A DNA stretch of 64,000 bases, from NCBI GenBank assembly GCA_002389045.1, contig DGNS01000015.1, positions 121,991 through 185,990 on the forward strand, written 5' to 3'. The position numbers and the translations under genes are program-made. This document shows positions 26,457 to 36,075 of the stretch, piece after piece (positions within the stretch are counted from its first letter, which is position 1; every line of letters begins with the position of its first letter). The notes below the pieces were generated by a model, which made no database searches, had not been told where the DNA came from, and worked only from the letters and a program-made list of their open reading frames with translations. The DNA comes from Thiotrichaceae bacterium UBA4486 (GTDB taxonomy: Bacteria; Pseudomonadota; Gammaproteobacteria; Eutrophobiales; Eutrophobiaceae).

Positions 26457-27347
26457 TCATTCCATCATAAAAGCCAGTCCCAGCAACAACGGGGTAAACA
26501 GGCAAACCATGACATTGGCGGCCAGGTATTGTGGTGATGATCCGATGTTGTCACCGTAAAGCACGGCGCCGGAAAGCGCATACAATCCCGCGGGCAGCGG
26601 CAGTAACGCCATCCAGCTTTGTTCCGGAAAGACGCCGGACCACATACCCAGACCTAGCACCGCGGCCGTAGCCGCCAGAAACAGGGCGTAGACAATATTG
26701 GCGGTTGTAGTCCCGTAGACTATGGTCAGATGTCGCCGGCCGGACTGTCGGTCAGCATCGATATCAGGATATTGATTCAGCAATAACAGGTTGTTGACGA
26801 GAAGGAAGGGAACCAGCATCACCCACCCGGTTACAGGCAGGTACTCACCGTGCAGTACATACTGGGTGCCGGCCACCATGAATATACCGAAACCCGTACC
26901 CGGCGCGATGAGACACAACCACGGCCTGCGATTGATGTATCCGGGATAGGCCGCTATCAACGCCATGCCCGCCAGCCCCGGGATCAGCAGTCCTGAACCG
27001 CTGCGCCAGACCAGATACGCTCCGATGATGGTGGTAATGATTATTGCCACGATGGCCGCGCCCAGCACGGCAGCAGCAGATTGTGGATGTGCCGGCAACG
27101 CGCCGCTGCCGCCGCTGAACGCGGTGCGCCGTGTCAGTAGATCCAGGCCGCTTCTGAAATCCAGGTATTCATTCAGCGTGTTCACACTGATATGCGCGGT
27201 CAACGCGCCGCCCAGCACCAGCAGCAGCAAAACGATATTGATCTCACCATGGCCGGCATAAACCACGGCTGTGCCGAGAAAAACACATACCGGCGTCAAG
27301 AGCAGGAACGGCGGACGGAAAGTCCGCACTATGACGAGCATATTCAT
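26457..27347 (-). CDS. UbiA-family prenyltransferase (MenA-like)
   Basis: The 296-residue polytopic protein has both Asp-rich motifs of UbiA-type prenyltransferases: NTLNEYLDFRSGLD after the second helix and NQYPDIDADRQSGRRHL in the middle. The second resembles MenA, which attaches a polyprenyl chain to dihydroxynaphthoate. The aromatic acceptor cannot be read from sequence, and no menaquinone genes are adjacent. The gene converges on the cyclase gene with a 75-bp gap. Confidence 0.87.
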   Translation of the reverse strand: MNMLVIVRTFRPPFLLLTPVCVFLGTAVVYAGHGEINIVLLLLVLGGALTAHISVNTLNEYLDFRSGLDLLTRRTAFSGGSGALPAHPQSAAAVLGAAIVAIIITTIIGAYLVWRSGSGLLIPGLAGMALIAAYPGYINRRPWLCLIAPGTGFGIFMVAGTQYVLHGEYLPVTGWVMLVPFLLVNNLLLLNQYPDIDADRQSGRRHLTIVYGTTTANIVYALFLAATAAVLGLGMWSGVFPEQSWMALLPLPAGLYALSGAVLYGDNIGSSPQYLAANVMVCLFTPLLLGLAFMME

Positions 27348-27487
27348 GGCCTGGCCCGATCAGTGAGCGTGTACACGTTGTGTCATGGCATTGCCGGCGG
27401 GCTATGCGCCAATCGATCAAACAATATCCGGCAAGACCTGCGTTGATTTCCTGTTAATACTGCCATCATGACGCTGAATCCCGAAAT

Positions 27488-27922
27488 TCAATCATGCCCA
27501 TGATCCCTGTGCCCGCCCCTGTTTACAAACGGTCGCGGACGCACCATAAACCAGCTCATAAGAACAACAAGTCCAAACAGTGTATAGACAAGTATGAATA
27601 CCCACATCGGCGCCCGGTAATAGAGCAGGGACTGCAACCAGTGCGAGATGAATGTCCCCGCGTAAACATGATCCCCGGCGCGGGCACGCAACTCCATCTC
27701 CCAGATGGTGAGCGGGCAGATCCGGCCCAGCCATGATTGCAGGATTACCACGCCGATGGCCAGCAGGTGACAAAGACGAAACCAGGGATTACGCACCCAT
27801 TTCCAGCGAGCCGGCCCACCGACCAGGATCAAAAACAGACCGATGACCACGAATACAACAAATAGCACATGCAACACGAGCAGGCCATCGGCCAGCAGCA
27901 GGAGAAACGTGGGGGATTGCAC
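27488..27922 (-). CDS. DUF2784 membrane protein
   Basis: The 144-residue protein has about four hydrophobic segments and matches DUF2784: LLVLHVLFVVFVVIGLFL near the start, WVRNPWFRLCHLLAIGVV and WLGRICPLTIWEMELR in the middle. Its function is unknown. It lies between the prenyltransferase and response-regulator genes on the same strand, without overlap. Confidence 0.87.
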   Translation of the reverse strand: MQSPTFLLLLADGLLVLHVLFVVFVVIGLFLILVGGPARWKWVRNPWFRLCHLLAIGVVILQSWLGRICPLTIWEMELRARAGDHVYAGTFISHWLQSLLYYRAPMWVFILVYTLFGLVVLMSWFMVRPRPFVNRGGHRDHGHD

Positions 27923-27972
27923 TCTTCAGTTCAGGGGCATGTATACGGGAACTGACTGCCGGCGATCGATAG

Positions 27973-28344
27973 CTAGAGGCCACCCGCCTCGGCGATATAG
28001 GAATCTATGGTTTTTTCAAGACCCGCCATATCCAGGGTCTTGAGCACGTAATCATCACATCCGGCGCGGCGCGCCTTGCTCCTGTCTTCATCGGATTCCG
28101 ATGCGGTAAGCGCCACTATAGGCCGATCAAAACCGGCCTGTCGCAGTTGGCGGGTGATTTCAAAACCATCCAGCGTCGGCATATTCAGATCCATAAGTAC
28201 GAGATCGGGTTGCTCCTCCCGGCACAGCGCAATCACCTCGTCACTGTTTTGTGTAGTCAGTATCCGGTAGCCGGAATTCTGCAGCACAATCTGTACTATC
28301 TCGATCATTTCCGGGTTGTCCTCGACATACAACACTTTTTTCAT
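27973..28344 (-). CDS. Single-domain response regulator (CheY-like)
   Basis: The 123-residue receiver domain has no output domain: acidic pair Glu8-Asp9, phospho-acceptor Asp52 in LVLMDLNMP, Thr in IVALTAS and Lys in YVLKTLD. It would relay a phosphate or bind a partner protein. No histidine kinase lies nearby. An AGGAGAG ribosome site precedes the ATG. Confidence 0.93.
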   Translation of the reverse strand: MKKVLYVEDNPEMIEIVQIVLQNSGYRILTTQNSDEVIALCREEQPDLVLMDLNMPTLDGFEITRQLRQAGFDRPIVALTASESDEDRSKARRAGCDDYVLKTLDMAGLEKTIDSYIAEAGGL

Positions 28345-28463
28345 CCTGCTCTCCTGACCGTTCCGCGTTCTACTGTACTACTGTAGCAGGTTTGCCCGGT
28401 GTCTGGTGAATCCGGACGCCGGCGGGAAATCCCGGTTCGGCAAACAAGTCTGCGGATGACTTG

Positions 28464-30212
28464 CTATGCCGAAGGTGAGAACTGCATGCGATGCAGGGTG
28501 GCATAGACACCGCCCCTGTCCAGTAACTGCCGGTGTGTGCCCGATTCCACCAGCCTGCCTGCTTGCAGCACCAGCACACGGTCGGCGTGTTCGATGGTCG
28601 AGAGACGATGGGCAATGATGATACAGGTACGACCCTCGCGCGCCTTGACCATGGCCGACTGGATCTTCTGCTCCGACAGCGAGTCAAGCGCTGAAGTGGC
28701 CTCATCAAATATCAGGATCGGCGCATCCTTCAACAAAGCGCGGGCAATGGACAGGCGTTGCATCTGTCCGCCCGAAAGCTGTTTGCCATTGACGCCAATC
28801 ACCGTATCCAGACCATTATCAAGCTCATTGATGAATTCCATGGCGCAGGCGTTGATCGCCGCCTGACGCACAGCCTTATCGTCACTATTGGCAAGATCGC
28901 CGTAGGCGATGTTGTTCCTGACAGTGTCATTGAACAAAAAGGTATCCTGACCGACCAGGGAAATACTGGCGCGCAAGGTTGCCAGCGGTATCCGGGTGAT
29001 ATCGGTGTCATCAATAAAGACCTGGCCCGGGTCCACCGGATAGAAACCGGTCAGCAGGTTGGTCAACGTGGTTTTGCCGGAGCCGGAGACACCGACCAGG
29101 GCCACGGTTTCACCCGGGTTAATCGTTACAGTAATATCCTTGAGCACCTCGGGTTGATCGTCGGCATAACGAAAATTCAGGTCCTGCAGCCGGATTTCGC
29201 CTTGCAGGCGCAGATCCGTAGCCGGCTGATCCACTGGCTCAACCGGCGCATCGAGCACGGCAAAAACACTTTCACTGGCGGCCAGTCCACGCTGGATATA
29301 CTCGTTGATACCCACCAGTCGTTTTAATGGTCCCAGTAACATGGCCATGGCCCCGAAAAAGGAAACGAATGCACCCACCGAGAGATCGCCCTGTATAGCC
29401 TGTCCCGTGGCGATGTAGATGATAATGGCCAGGAAAATTACCGTAATCAGTTGAACCGATGGGCTGCTGGCCACGGCAGCCATGGCGAATTTCATGGCAT
29501 AGCGGCGATTGGTGTTGATGATTTGATAGAACCTGTCCTGCTCCTGGCGGTAGCCGTTGAAGATCTTGATCAGCTTGTGGCCATTGATGCATTCATGGAT
29601 GACATGATTGATATCCGCCATGGATTCCTGGAACTTGCGACTCATCTTGCGTAATCGCCTGCGAATGATCATAACGACAACGGCGATCAACGGCGCGCTG
29701 ATCATCGCGATCAGGCTCAGTTGCCAGTTGATGTAAAACATGTAGGCCAATAAACCGATGATAGCCAGGGAATCGCGCACCAGTACGGTCAGGGCATTGG
29801 TGGAAGCCTCGCGGATTTGCATGACATCGTAACTGAACCGGGAAACGATGCTGCCGGCGCTGTGCAGATCGTAATAGCGGCAGGGCATGTGCAGCAGGCG
29901 CTGGAACATTTCATAGCGCAGTTGCATGATGACCCTGTTGGCGACCCAGTGCAGTGCGCCGCCGCTGGTATAGGCAGCCAGACCACGCACGGTAAACAGA
30001 CCGACAAACAACAGCGGGATCATCAGGATCATATCCGCATCCTGTTCGATAAAAGCGCCATCGAGCATGGGCTTGAGCAGGGCGGGGATAGCCGGATCGG
30101 TGAGTGCCAGCACGATCATGGCGATAATGGCAAGCGTAAATACGCGCCAGTGCGGCCAGACGTAGCGCAACAGGCGCCAGTAAAGCTGTTGATCCCCTTC
30201 AGTGCCGGTCAT
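28464..30212 (-). CDS. msbA: Lipid A export ABC transporter MsbA
   Basis: The 582-residue half-transporter has six membrane helices in the first 310 residues and one ATPase domain: Walker A GVSGSGKTT, signature LSGGQMQRLSIARAL, and Walker B ILIFDEATSALD. Length and domain order match MsbA, which flips lipid A-core across the inner membrane. lpxK, the frequent neighbour, is absent; the response regulator follows instead after 119 bp. The gene is divergent from phosphoribulokinase. Confidence 0.9.
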   Translation of the reverse strand: MTGTEGDQQLYWRLLRYVWPHWRVFTLAIIAMIVLALTDPAIPALLKPMLDGAFIEQDADMILMIPLLFVGLFTVRGLAAYTSGGALHWVANRVIMQLRYEMFQRLLHMPCRYYDLHSAGSIVSRFSYDVMQIREASTNALTVLVRDSLAIIGLLAYMFYINWQLSLIAMISAPLIAVVVMIIRRRLRKMSRKFQESMADINHVIHECINGHKLIKIFNGYRQEQDRFYQIINTNRRYAMKFAMAAVASSPSVQLITVIFLAIIIYIATGQAIQGDLSVGAFVSFFGAMAMLLGPLKRLVGINEYIQRGLAASESVFAVLDAPVEPVDQPATDLRLQGEIRLQDLNFRYADDQPEVLKDITVTINPGETVALVGVSGSGKTTLTNLLTGFYPVDPGQVFIDDTDITRIPLATLRASISLVGQDTFLFNDTVRNNIAYGDLANSDDKAVRQAAINACAMEFINELDNGLDTVIGVNGKQLSGGQMQRLSIARALLKDAPILIFDEATSALDSLSEQKIQSAMVKAREGRTCIIIAHRLSTIEHADRVLVLQAGRLVESGTHRQLLDRGGVYATLHRMQFSPSA

Positions 30213-30334
30213 TTTTGATTACAATTGCAGGTGACGTGACTTGCGCAAACACGGATTATATCCCATTGTGTCGGGTCCTGATATTGATGTCATGACATCC
30301 ATATCGATCACTGTCCAGTCAGCAAGGTGGAAAT

Positions 30335-31213
30335 ATGTCGGTACAGCATCCTGTCGTTGCAGTCACAGGTTCCTCGGGTTCGGGCACGACCAGTGTCAAG
30401 GAGGCATTCGAGCATATCTTTCGTCATGAGGGTATCAAGCCGGCCATGATCGAAGGCGATTGTTTTCATCGTTACAATCGCAGTGACATGAATGAAATGC
30501 TGGCCAGTTTCGAGAAGGAGAACAAACGCCTGACCCACTTTGGTCCGGAGGGCAATCTGTTCGATGAACTTGAACGCGTGTTCAGGGAGTATTCTGAAAA
30601 AGGCACCGGGCGCCGCCGATATTATATCCATAATGAAGAAGAAGCCGCCCGGCATGGTTTCCCAATCGGCGCACTGACACCCTGGGAAGATCTGCCGGAA
30701 GATTCCGATTTGCTGTTTTATGAAGGCCTGCACGGCGGCATTGTCACTGACAAGTATAACGTCTATCAGTACGTCGACCTGCTCATCGGCGTGGTGCCTA
30801 TCATCAACCTGGAATGGATACAGAAGATCCATCGGGATCAGTCCGTACGCGGCTATTCGGCATCCGATGCGACCAGGATGATCCTCGGGCGCATGCACGA
30901 TTACGTGCATTTCATTACCCCGCAGTTTTCCCGTACCGATATCAATTTCCAGCGCGTGCCCACGGTGGACACCTCCAATCCCTTCGCCACGGAAAAAATT
31001 CCCACCAACGATGAGAGTTTCACCGTCATACATATCCGCAATCGTAATAAAATAGATGTCGATTTTCGTTACCTGCTGGAAATGCTGGAAGGCTCGTTCA
31101 TGTCCACACCGGACACCATCGTCGTGCCGGCGGGTAAAACCATTTTCGCCATGCAACTGATCCTCACCCCGGTGATCCACGACCTGATGGAGCTGCAGAC
31201 AGCGGGGGAATGA
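30335..31213 (+). CDS. prk: Phosphoribulokinase (class I)
   Basis: The 292-residue protein phosphorylates ribulose 5-phosphate, the dedicated Calvin-cycle step that supplies RuBisCO. The P-loop GSSGSGTT (12-19) has Thr where most kinases have Lys, as in bacterial class I enzymes. Asp42 in EGDCFHRY and Glu130 in YEGLHGG fit the catalytic base and metal ligand. Homologues in non-autotrophs such as E. coli PrkB exist, so autotrophy is suggested and not proven; no RuBisCO gene is in the window. AAGGTGG precedes the ATG by 8 bases. Confidence 0.88.
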   Translation: MSVQHPVVAVTGSSGSGTTSVKEAFEHIFRHEGIKPAMIEGDCFHRYNRSDMNEMLASFEKENKRLTHFGPEGNLFDELERVFREYSEKGTGRRRYYIHNEEEAARHGFPIGALTPWEDLPEDSDLLFYEGLHGGIVTDKYNVYQYVDLLIGVVPIINLEWIQKIHRDQSVRGYSASDATRMILGRMHDYVHFITPQFSRTDINFQRVPTVDTSNPFATEKIPTNDESFTVIHIRNRNKIDVDFRYLLEMLEGSFMSTPDTIVVPAGKTIFAMQLILTPVIHDLMELQTAGE

Positions 31214-31265
31214 AGGTCGCCCGGGATCAGGTTATACTGGGCGCACTTCATTCAGCTGAAACCCT

Positions 31266-31907
31266 ATGCGATCAATCCTCGTACTGAATCCCAAAGGCGG
31301 ATCCGGCAAGACCACGCTGGCCACCAACATTGCCGCCTGGATCGCCGGCCAGGGCAAACGCGTGGCGCTGGCTGACCTCGACAAGCAGGGTTCGAGTAAT
31401 GACTGGCTGGCGGTGCGCCCGGACAACCGGCCGGCCATTATCCGGGCCTGCGAGGACAGTAAAACCGTGCGCGTCGATGCCGATATCGATTATCTGATCA
31501 TCGATTCCCCGGCGGCCCTGCATGGCAAAAAACTGGCGAAATTCGCCCATAATGCCGAACGCGCCATCGTGCCCATCACCGCATCGGCCATCGATGTGCG
31601 CGCCGCAGAACGGTTTTTTCATGAGCTGGTATCATTGAAAAAGAAGATCAACCGTAAAATAAAAATTGTCACCGTGGCCAACCGGGTGCGTGAAGATACC
31701 CGCGCCGCCGCGCGGCTGGAACACTACCTCGAGCATCTGCGCCTGCCCGATGGCCGGGAACTTCCCTACCTGAGCCGGCTCAGAAACAGCCAGAATTACG
31801 TTACCGCGGCCGAGCGGGGCCTGAGCATATTCGAACTGGCGCCGTCGAAAACCTTCCAGGACCGCGAGCAATGGGTGCCGCTGTTAAAATGGCTGGCGCA
31901 GCACTGA
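31266..31907 (+). CDS. ParA/Soj-family ATPase
   Basis: The 213-residue protein has the deviant Walker A KGGSGKTT (10-17), YLIIDSPAALHG as Walker B, and a ParA-type fold. There is no DNA-binding N-terminus and no ParB gene beside it, so it is one of the short orphan ParA proteins that position cargo such as carboxysomes, chemotaxis arrays or plasmids. Whether the phosphoribulokinase neighbour (53 bp upstream) means a carboxysome link is speculation. Its stop directly abuts the next start. Confidence 0.88.
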   Translation: MRSILVLNPKGGSGKTTLATNIAAWIAGQGKRVALADLDKQGSSNDWLAVRPDNRPAIIRACEDSKTVRVDADIDYLIIDSPAALHGKKLAKFAHNAERAIVPITASAIDVRAAERFFHELVSLKKKINRKIKIVTVANRVREDTRAAARLEHYLEHLRLPDGRELPYLSRLRNSQNYVTAAERGLSIFELAPSKTFQDREQWVPLLKWLAQH

Positions 31908-32966
31908 TTGACCACTGATAAACCTGTTAGCCGATATATTGAAACTGTTTTGACCTCCCGTACCGTTACTATTCAATCCACCGGTGATACCTTCACCGTT
32001 GCCGAAGACCAGTCCATTCTTGATGCGGCCCTGGAGCAGGGCCTGCTGTTGCCCTACGGCTGTCGCGATGGTGCCTGCGGCTCCTGCAAGGGCAGGATCA
32101 TCAGCGGTGAGATCGAGTATCCCGATCGGGAGTTACCCGGCATCTCGGCGGAGGAAATGGCCGCCGGCTCGGCGTTATTCTGCCAGGCTCGGGCAGCATC
32201 CGATCTCGTCATCGATGCCCGTCTGCCGGACACCTCGGCGGATATCCCGGTGCGTAAACTGCCCTGCCGCGTCGATCGACTGGAAAAACTCAATCACAAT
32301 GTCATGCGCCTGTACCTGAAACTGCCCGCCAGCGAACGGCTGCAGTTCCTCGCCGGCCAGTACATCGATATCCTGCTGGCCAACGGCAAGCGGCGTTCCT
32401 TTTCCCTGGCCAATGCCCCGCACGACGATGATTGCCTGGAATTGCATATTCGCTACTACAAGGGCGGAGTATTCTCCGAACTGGCTTTTCACGGGCTCAA
32501 TGAAAAAGCCCTGTTACGGCTGGAAGGACCCTACGGCAATTTTGCCTACCAGGAGGATAGCGATCGCCCCATCATCATGGTCGCCGGCGGCACCGGCTTT
32601 GCCCCGGTCAAGGGTATCATGGAGCATATACTTGCCGGCGGCGTCAAACGTCCCATTCACTTTTACTGGGGCGCCCGAACACGTGCCGATTTGTATCTCG
32701 ATGAATTGCCGCGGGCCTGGGCAGAGAAGGAACCCCTGATTACATACCACCCGGTGCTGTCCGAGGCGGCCCCGGAAGACGACTGGAATGGCCGCACCGG
32801 CTTCGTGCACGAGGCCGTACTGGAAGATATGGAGGATTTATCCGGCTATGACGTTTATGCCTGTGGTCCGCCACCGATGGTGGAAGCGGTAGGAAACACG
32901 TTTATTGAACGCGGCCTGCCCAGAGATCAGATATTTTCTGACTCGTTCGAGTTCGCCAGGGACTGA
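31908..32966 (+). CDS. 2Fe-2S ferredoxin/FAD/NAD(P) reductase (CDP-glucoseen reductase-like)
   Basis: The protein carries a plant-type [2Fe-2S] domain (Cys52, Cys57, Cys60, Cys92, counted from the first TTG), an FAD domain with RSFSLANAP and an NAD(P) domain with GGTGFAPVKG and YACGPPPMV. It passes electrons from NAD(P)H through FAD to an iron-sulfur centre. This family is often named CDP-6-deoxy-3,4-glucoseen reductase but usually has a general flavin or ubiquinone-linked role. The start is uncertain: TTG at 31908 directly follows the ParA stop, and TTG at 31950 gives the length typical of relatives. Neither has a good ribosome site. Confidence 0.85.
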   Translation: MTTDKPVSRYIETVLTSRTVTIQSTGDTFTVAEDQSILDAALEQGLLLPYGCRDGACGSCKGRIISGEIEYPDRELPGISAEEMAAGSALFCQARAASDLVIDARLPDTSADIPVRKLPCRVDRLEKLNHNVMRLYLKLPASERLQFLAGQYIDILLANGKRRSFSLANAPHDDDCLELHIRYYKGGVFSELAFHGLNEKALLRLEGPYGNFAYQEDSDRPIIMVAGGTGFAPVKGIMEHILAGGVKRPIHFYWGARTRADLYLDELPRAWAEKEPLITYHPVLSEAAPEDDWNGRTGFVHEAVLEDMEDLSGYDVYACGPPPMVEAVGNTFIERGLPRDQIFSDSFEFARD

Positions 32967-33009
32967 TTCCGTCATTCGCGCAGTCAGCGCATCGGTAGCG
33001 CATCCCTTT

Positions 33010-34224
33010 TCATTCCAGGAAACGGCCCTGGACGCGATCCGCCACCGTCGCCAGTTGCAGGCCTTTCTGGTAAAAGTCCGTGGCCCGCTCCGTCTCGCCC
33101 TGTTTTTCCAGCAGCACCGCGAGTTCCCGGTAGACTTCGGGATCGGGCCGCACCGACAGGCACTCCTCGAAGTACATGCGCGCTTTACCCCAAAGCTTGT
33201 TTTGCAGGCACAACCGTCCCAGCGTCATCAGCAACACCGGATCGCGGGCATGGCCACGGAGTAAATCCTCGGCAAAACTCAGCTGCCCGATCGGGTCATG
33301 GCCGCGGACAAATCCGTACAGGCGCACCAGGTTTTCATCCCATTGTTTTTTCAGCACGTTACGGATCTGGATCTCGCTGTCGAAATGATCGCGAAAACGG
33401 ATACGCTGGGAAACGTAGGCTTCAATCAGGAACAGTTCCCGGCGAAAGGCCCTGGGTATAGTGATCCAGGTCCGTGCCAGCACCTTGTCATTACCGCTGT
33501 CACCGGCCTGCTGCAAGAGACCGGCATACGCCTTGAGCTGCTGGCTGCGGATGCGATCAGCATCCTGATGGCCGGCTTTTTTCAACTCGTGCAGCACATC
33601 GATCACCGCATGCCAGTCCTTGTGCCGGGTATATAAATCCAGCAAAAGGTATTTCACTTCCAGTTGCCGGGGATAGCGTGCGCGCAACCGGGTGAGCACG
33701 GCCAGCGCCTGCTCGGCCTGGTTTTGTTCCAGCAATAAACGCGCCTGGGCAATGCCGGCTGCCGGGGAATCGTCAGGAGAATGCTGATGCGCCAGACGCA
33801 GGTAATCATCACGCCGCCCGAGTTCGCCCTGTTTCTGCGCGGCTCGCGCCGCACCGATGAAATTCAGTTGGCGGTGATCGCGCGAATAACGGCTACCCTT
33901 CTCAAACGCTTTCTCGGCCGCCGTCCAGTTACCCTCAATCATGGCCATCATCCCGCCGGCCAGGTAGCGATCGGAACGGATGAGATTTTTTTTATCCAGG
34001 TAATCGCGGTACTGGCCGGGCAGATTGAGCAGGCGGATGCCCAGCCGAATCAGAAAATACAGGGCAACGAACGTGACAATGATGAACAGAATGAAAAAAT
34101 TAGTGGAGGTCTGTACGGTCCACTCGCCAAACGTCAGGATCATGACACCACTGTTACGGGTGGCGAAAATACCTGCAAACACCGCAATAATCAGCGCGGA
34201 TAGGATGGTCAGCAACAGTTTCAT
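33010..34224 (-). CDS. hemY: HemY, tetrapyrrole-cluster membrane TPR protein
   Basis: The 404-residue protein has two N-terminal membrane helices (about 2-22 and 42-62) with the HemY pattern FATRNSGVMILTFGEWTVQT, then a helical TPR-rich domain. HemY proteins of Gammaproteobacteria sit in the hem cluster, but no enzyme activity is established. It ends the leftward hemC-hemD-hemX-hemY run, 18 bp behind hemX. Confidence 0.92.
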   Translation of the reverse strand: MKLLLTILSALIIAVFAGIFATRNSGVMILTFGEWTVQTSTNFFILFIIVTFVALYFLIRLGIRLLNLPGQYRDYLDKKNLIRSDRYLAGGMMAMIEGNWTAAEKAFEKGSRYSRDHRQLNFIGAARAAQKQGELGRRDDYLRLAHQHSPDDSPAAGIAQARLLLEQNQAEQALAVLTRLRARYPRQLEVKYLLLDLYTRHKDWHAVIDVLHELKKAGHQDADRIRSQQLKAYAGLLQQAGDSGNDKVLARTWITIPRAFRRELFLIEAYVSQRIRFRDHFDSEIQIRNVLKKQWDENLVRLYGFVRGHDPIGQLSFAEDLLRGHARDPVLLMTLGRLCLQNKLWGKARMYFEECLSVRPDPEVYRELAVLLEKQGETERATDFYQKGLQLATVADRVQGRFLE

Positions 34225-34242
34225 GGATTGGCCGTTATCGGA

Positions 34243-35295
34243 TCAGGGGTTGGCGGTAAAATCACGAACGGCCCCGAGCGAGCGGCCGAGGTCCGGCAGT
34301 TCGGGCCGCAGATCGGCATCCCGCATCCGCTTCAGCGCGGTAACGGTATTTTTGACCGCGACGGCATCGGTATTGTAGTACGCCTGCAACCAGCGTGTTA
34401 CCTTGTCCAGCGCGGCCCGGAAAGTCGCCGTGTCATGACGCAGCAGCGCGATGCGGGCGCTGCCCAGCTCCAGTTTCAGATTCTGCTGCAGATAATATTC
34501 CTCGTTTGGCATGATAAAAGCCGCGGCACCGTCATCACTGCGTTTGATCACGACCAGCGATTTCAACACCTGCCAGATACGTGATGGAATAGCGCGCCAG
34601 CCGTCCTGACCGGGGATATCCTGCTGCGCCGTTTCCATAGCTGCCGGGGTTACGCTCTCATTGTCGATGATATTTTTCAGGGGCAGGGTTTCGATGCGGT
34701 TGCCTAGTTCGACCAACTCGGCGGCCATGCCCTCGACATCCGGTTGTTCTACCGTTGACAACGCATTGATATCGCCGGCCAGCTGCTCGCGCAACGGGAT
34801 CAACGCCGGGTTGGACAGATCCCGCAAACGTTGATCAGCGGTCTTGAGCGCCGTCATGGCGGTATCGATATCGCGTTCCAGGTGCAGCCGGTGCATGGCC
34901 ACGCGCACCAGGTATTCCGCTTCGCGCAGGGTCCAGTCATGATCAGTATCGGGCCGTTGCTTTTGCAGTGACTGCAGCGCTTCTTCCAGGGCACGCTGTG
35001 ACTGCGTCAGGCGGTTATCATCGGCTTCAAGCCCCGACACCTGTTGCTGCATGGCCTTCAGTTGCGTTTCCAGGCCGTTTAACTGTTCCGTGACTGTCTG
35101 TTGATAACCAGCGGTCGTGTTTGCGGTTTTGTTCAATGCCACCAGTACATAAACCAGTGCGGCGATGAGCACGGCCAGCACAACCGCCAGGGCGATGAAC
35201 AGTTTCTTCACATCGATGCCTGCCGGAACCTGTACCAGTGATGTACCGCCCGTGGTCTTTTTGGTGGTTTTCTTTTTCCGGGTCGTTTCCGTCAT
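34243..35295 (-). CDS. hemX: HemX, membrane protein of the hem cluster
   Basis: The 350-residue protein has a Lys/Thr-rich cytoplasmic start (KKKTTKKTT), one membrane helix (about 31-53), a coiled-coil stretch and the HemX domain with LREAEYLVRVAMHRLHLERD. It is often misnamed uroporphyrin-III methyltransferase, but no methyltransferase motif is visible. Its start overlaps hemD by four bases. Confidence 0.92.
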   Translation of the reverse strand: MTETTRKKKTTKKTTGGTSLVQVPAGIDVKKLFIALAVVLAVLIAALVYVLVALNKTANTTAGYQQTVTEQLNGLETQLKAMQQQVSGLEADDNRLTQSQRALEEALQSLQKQRPDTDHDWTLREAEYLVRVAMHRLHLERDIDTAMTALKTADQRLRDLSNPALIPLREQLAGDINALSTVEQPDVEGMAAELVELGNRIETLPLKNIIDNESVTPAAMETAQQDIPGQDGWRAIPSRIWQVLKSLVVIKRSDDGAAAFIMPNEEYYLQQNLKLELGSARIALLRHDTATFRAALDKVTRWLQAYYNTDAVAVKNTVTALKRMRDADLRPELPDLGRSLGAVRDFTANP

Positions 35296-36014
35296 GCGTT
35301 TTTATTCCTGCAGAGTTCCTCACACATCTTGATAATGCCTTCGTCGTCGGATTGTCGAATAATCGCCGCCGGCTGGCGGAATCCCAGTTCCACCAGATAG
35401 TCGGCAATACGCCGGCTCATGACCACCGTGTCCGCGTTGCGGAGCTTGTCCTGAAACTCCTCCGGGACTCGCTGCAACAGGTTATTGGCGGCTTCGCAAC
35501 TGGTCAGAATCACGATATCCGGACTGTGCCGCCGCCAGAATTCTGTTTCATGGGCCAAATCATAGCATGGCTGGACGCGTTCATAGACCTCGGCATACGT
35601 GATCGTTGCGCCGCGTTCACGCAGTGTTTGCGCCAGCAGTTCACGCCCGCCCAGACCACGGACAATCAGTATCCCGGTACCGTCTATACGCTCGGCAGCC
35701 AGTTCCGGCAACTGCAACAGCGTTTCGCTGTCGGCGCCACCCCCGGGATAACGCACTGCATCAAAACCGGCCTGTTGCAATGCCTGCGCGGTCGAACGGC
35801 CCACGGCAAACAGGCGTTGCCGGGTCGGGTTAATATGCTCGCCGAACCAGGGCAAGCCATACTGTACGGCGTTACGACTGATGAAAATCAACACCGGAAA
35901 CCGCTCCAGTTGCGCGGCGATAGCATTCAATGTCCGCGAGGATCCAAGCGGAACAATCTCAAGCAAGGGGTATTCCAGGGCAATGCCGCCACGGTCGCGG
36001 ATCATGGCGCACAA
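35292..36014 (-). CDS. hemD: Uroporphyrinogen-III synthase
   Basis: The protein cyclises hydroxymethylbilane to uroporphyrinogen III. The visible HEM4 domain includes YPLLEIVPLG, FISRNAVQYGL, AVGRSTAQAL and the C-terminal TSCEAANNL. The ATG at 36014 is the first ATG of the frame, but it removes the first beta strand. Upstream in the same frame the codons read ILAGKSILVTRPAAQARPL, which is the conserved N-terminus with the Arg-Pro motif, starting near 36068. No ATG, GTG or TTG is available there, so a rare start codon (ATA at 36068, CTG at 36065 or ATC at 36086) is probable. GGAG lies 6 bases before the ATC. hemC ends within this region (36076). Confidence 0.9.
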   Translation of the reverse strand: MCAMIRDRGGIALEYPLLEIVPLGSSRTLNAIAAQLERFPVLIFISRNAVQYGLPWFGEHINPTRQRLFAVGRSTAQALQQAGFDAVRYPGGGADSETLLQLPELAAERIDGTGILIVRGLGGRELLAQTLRERGATITYAEVYERVQPCYDLAHETEFWRRHSPDIVILTSCEAANNLLQRVPEEFQDKLRNADTVVMSRRIADYLVELGFRQPAAIIRQSDDEGIIKMCEELCRNKNA

Positions 36015-36075
36015 TGGACGCGCCTGTGCAGCCGGTCGCGTTACCAGGATAGATTTGCCCGCCAGTATTGTCGCG

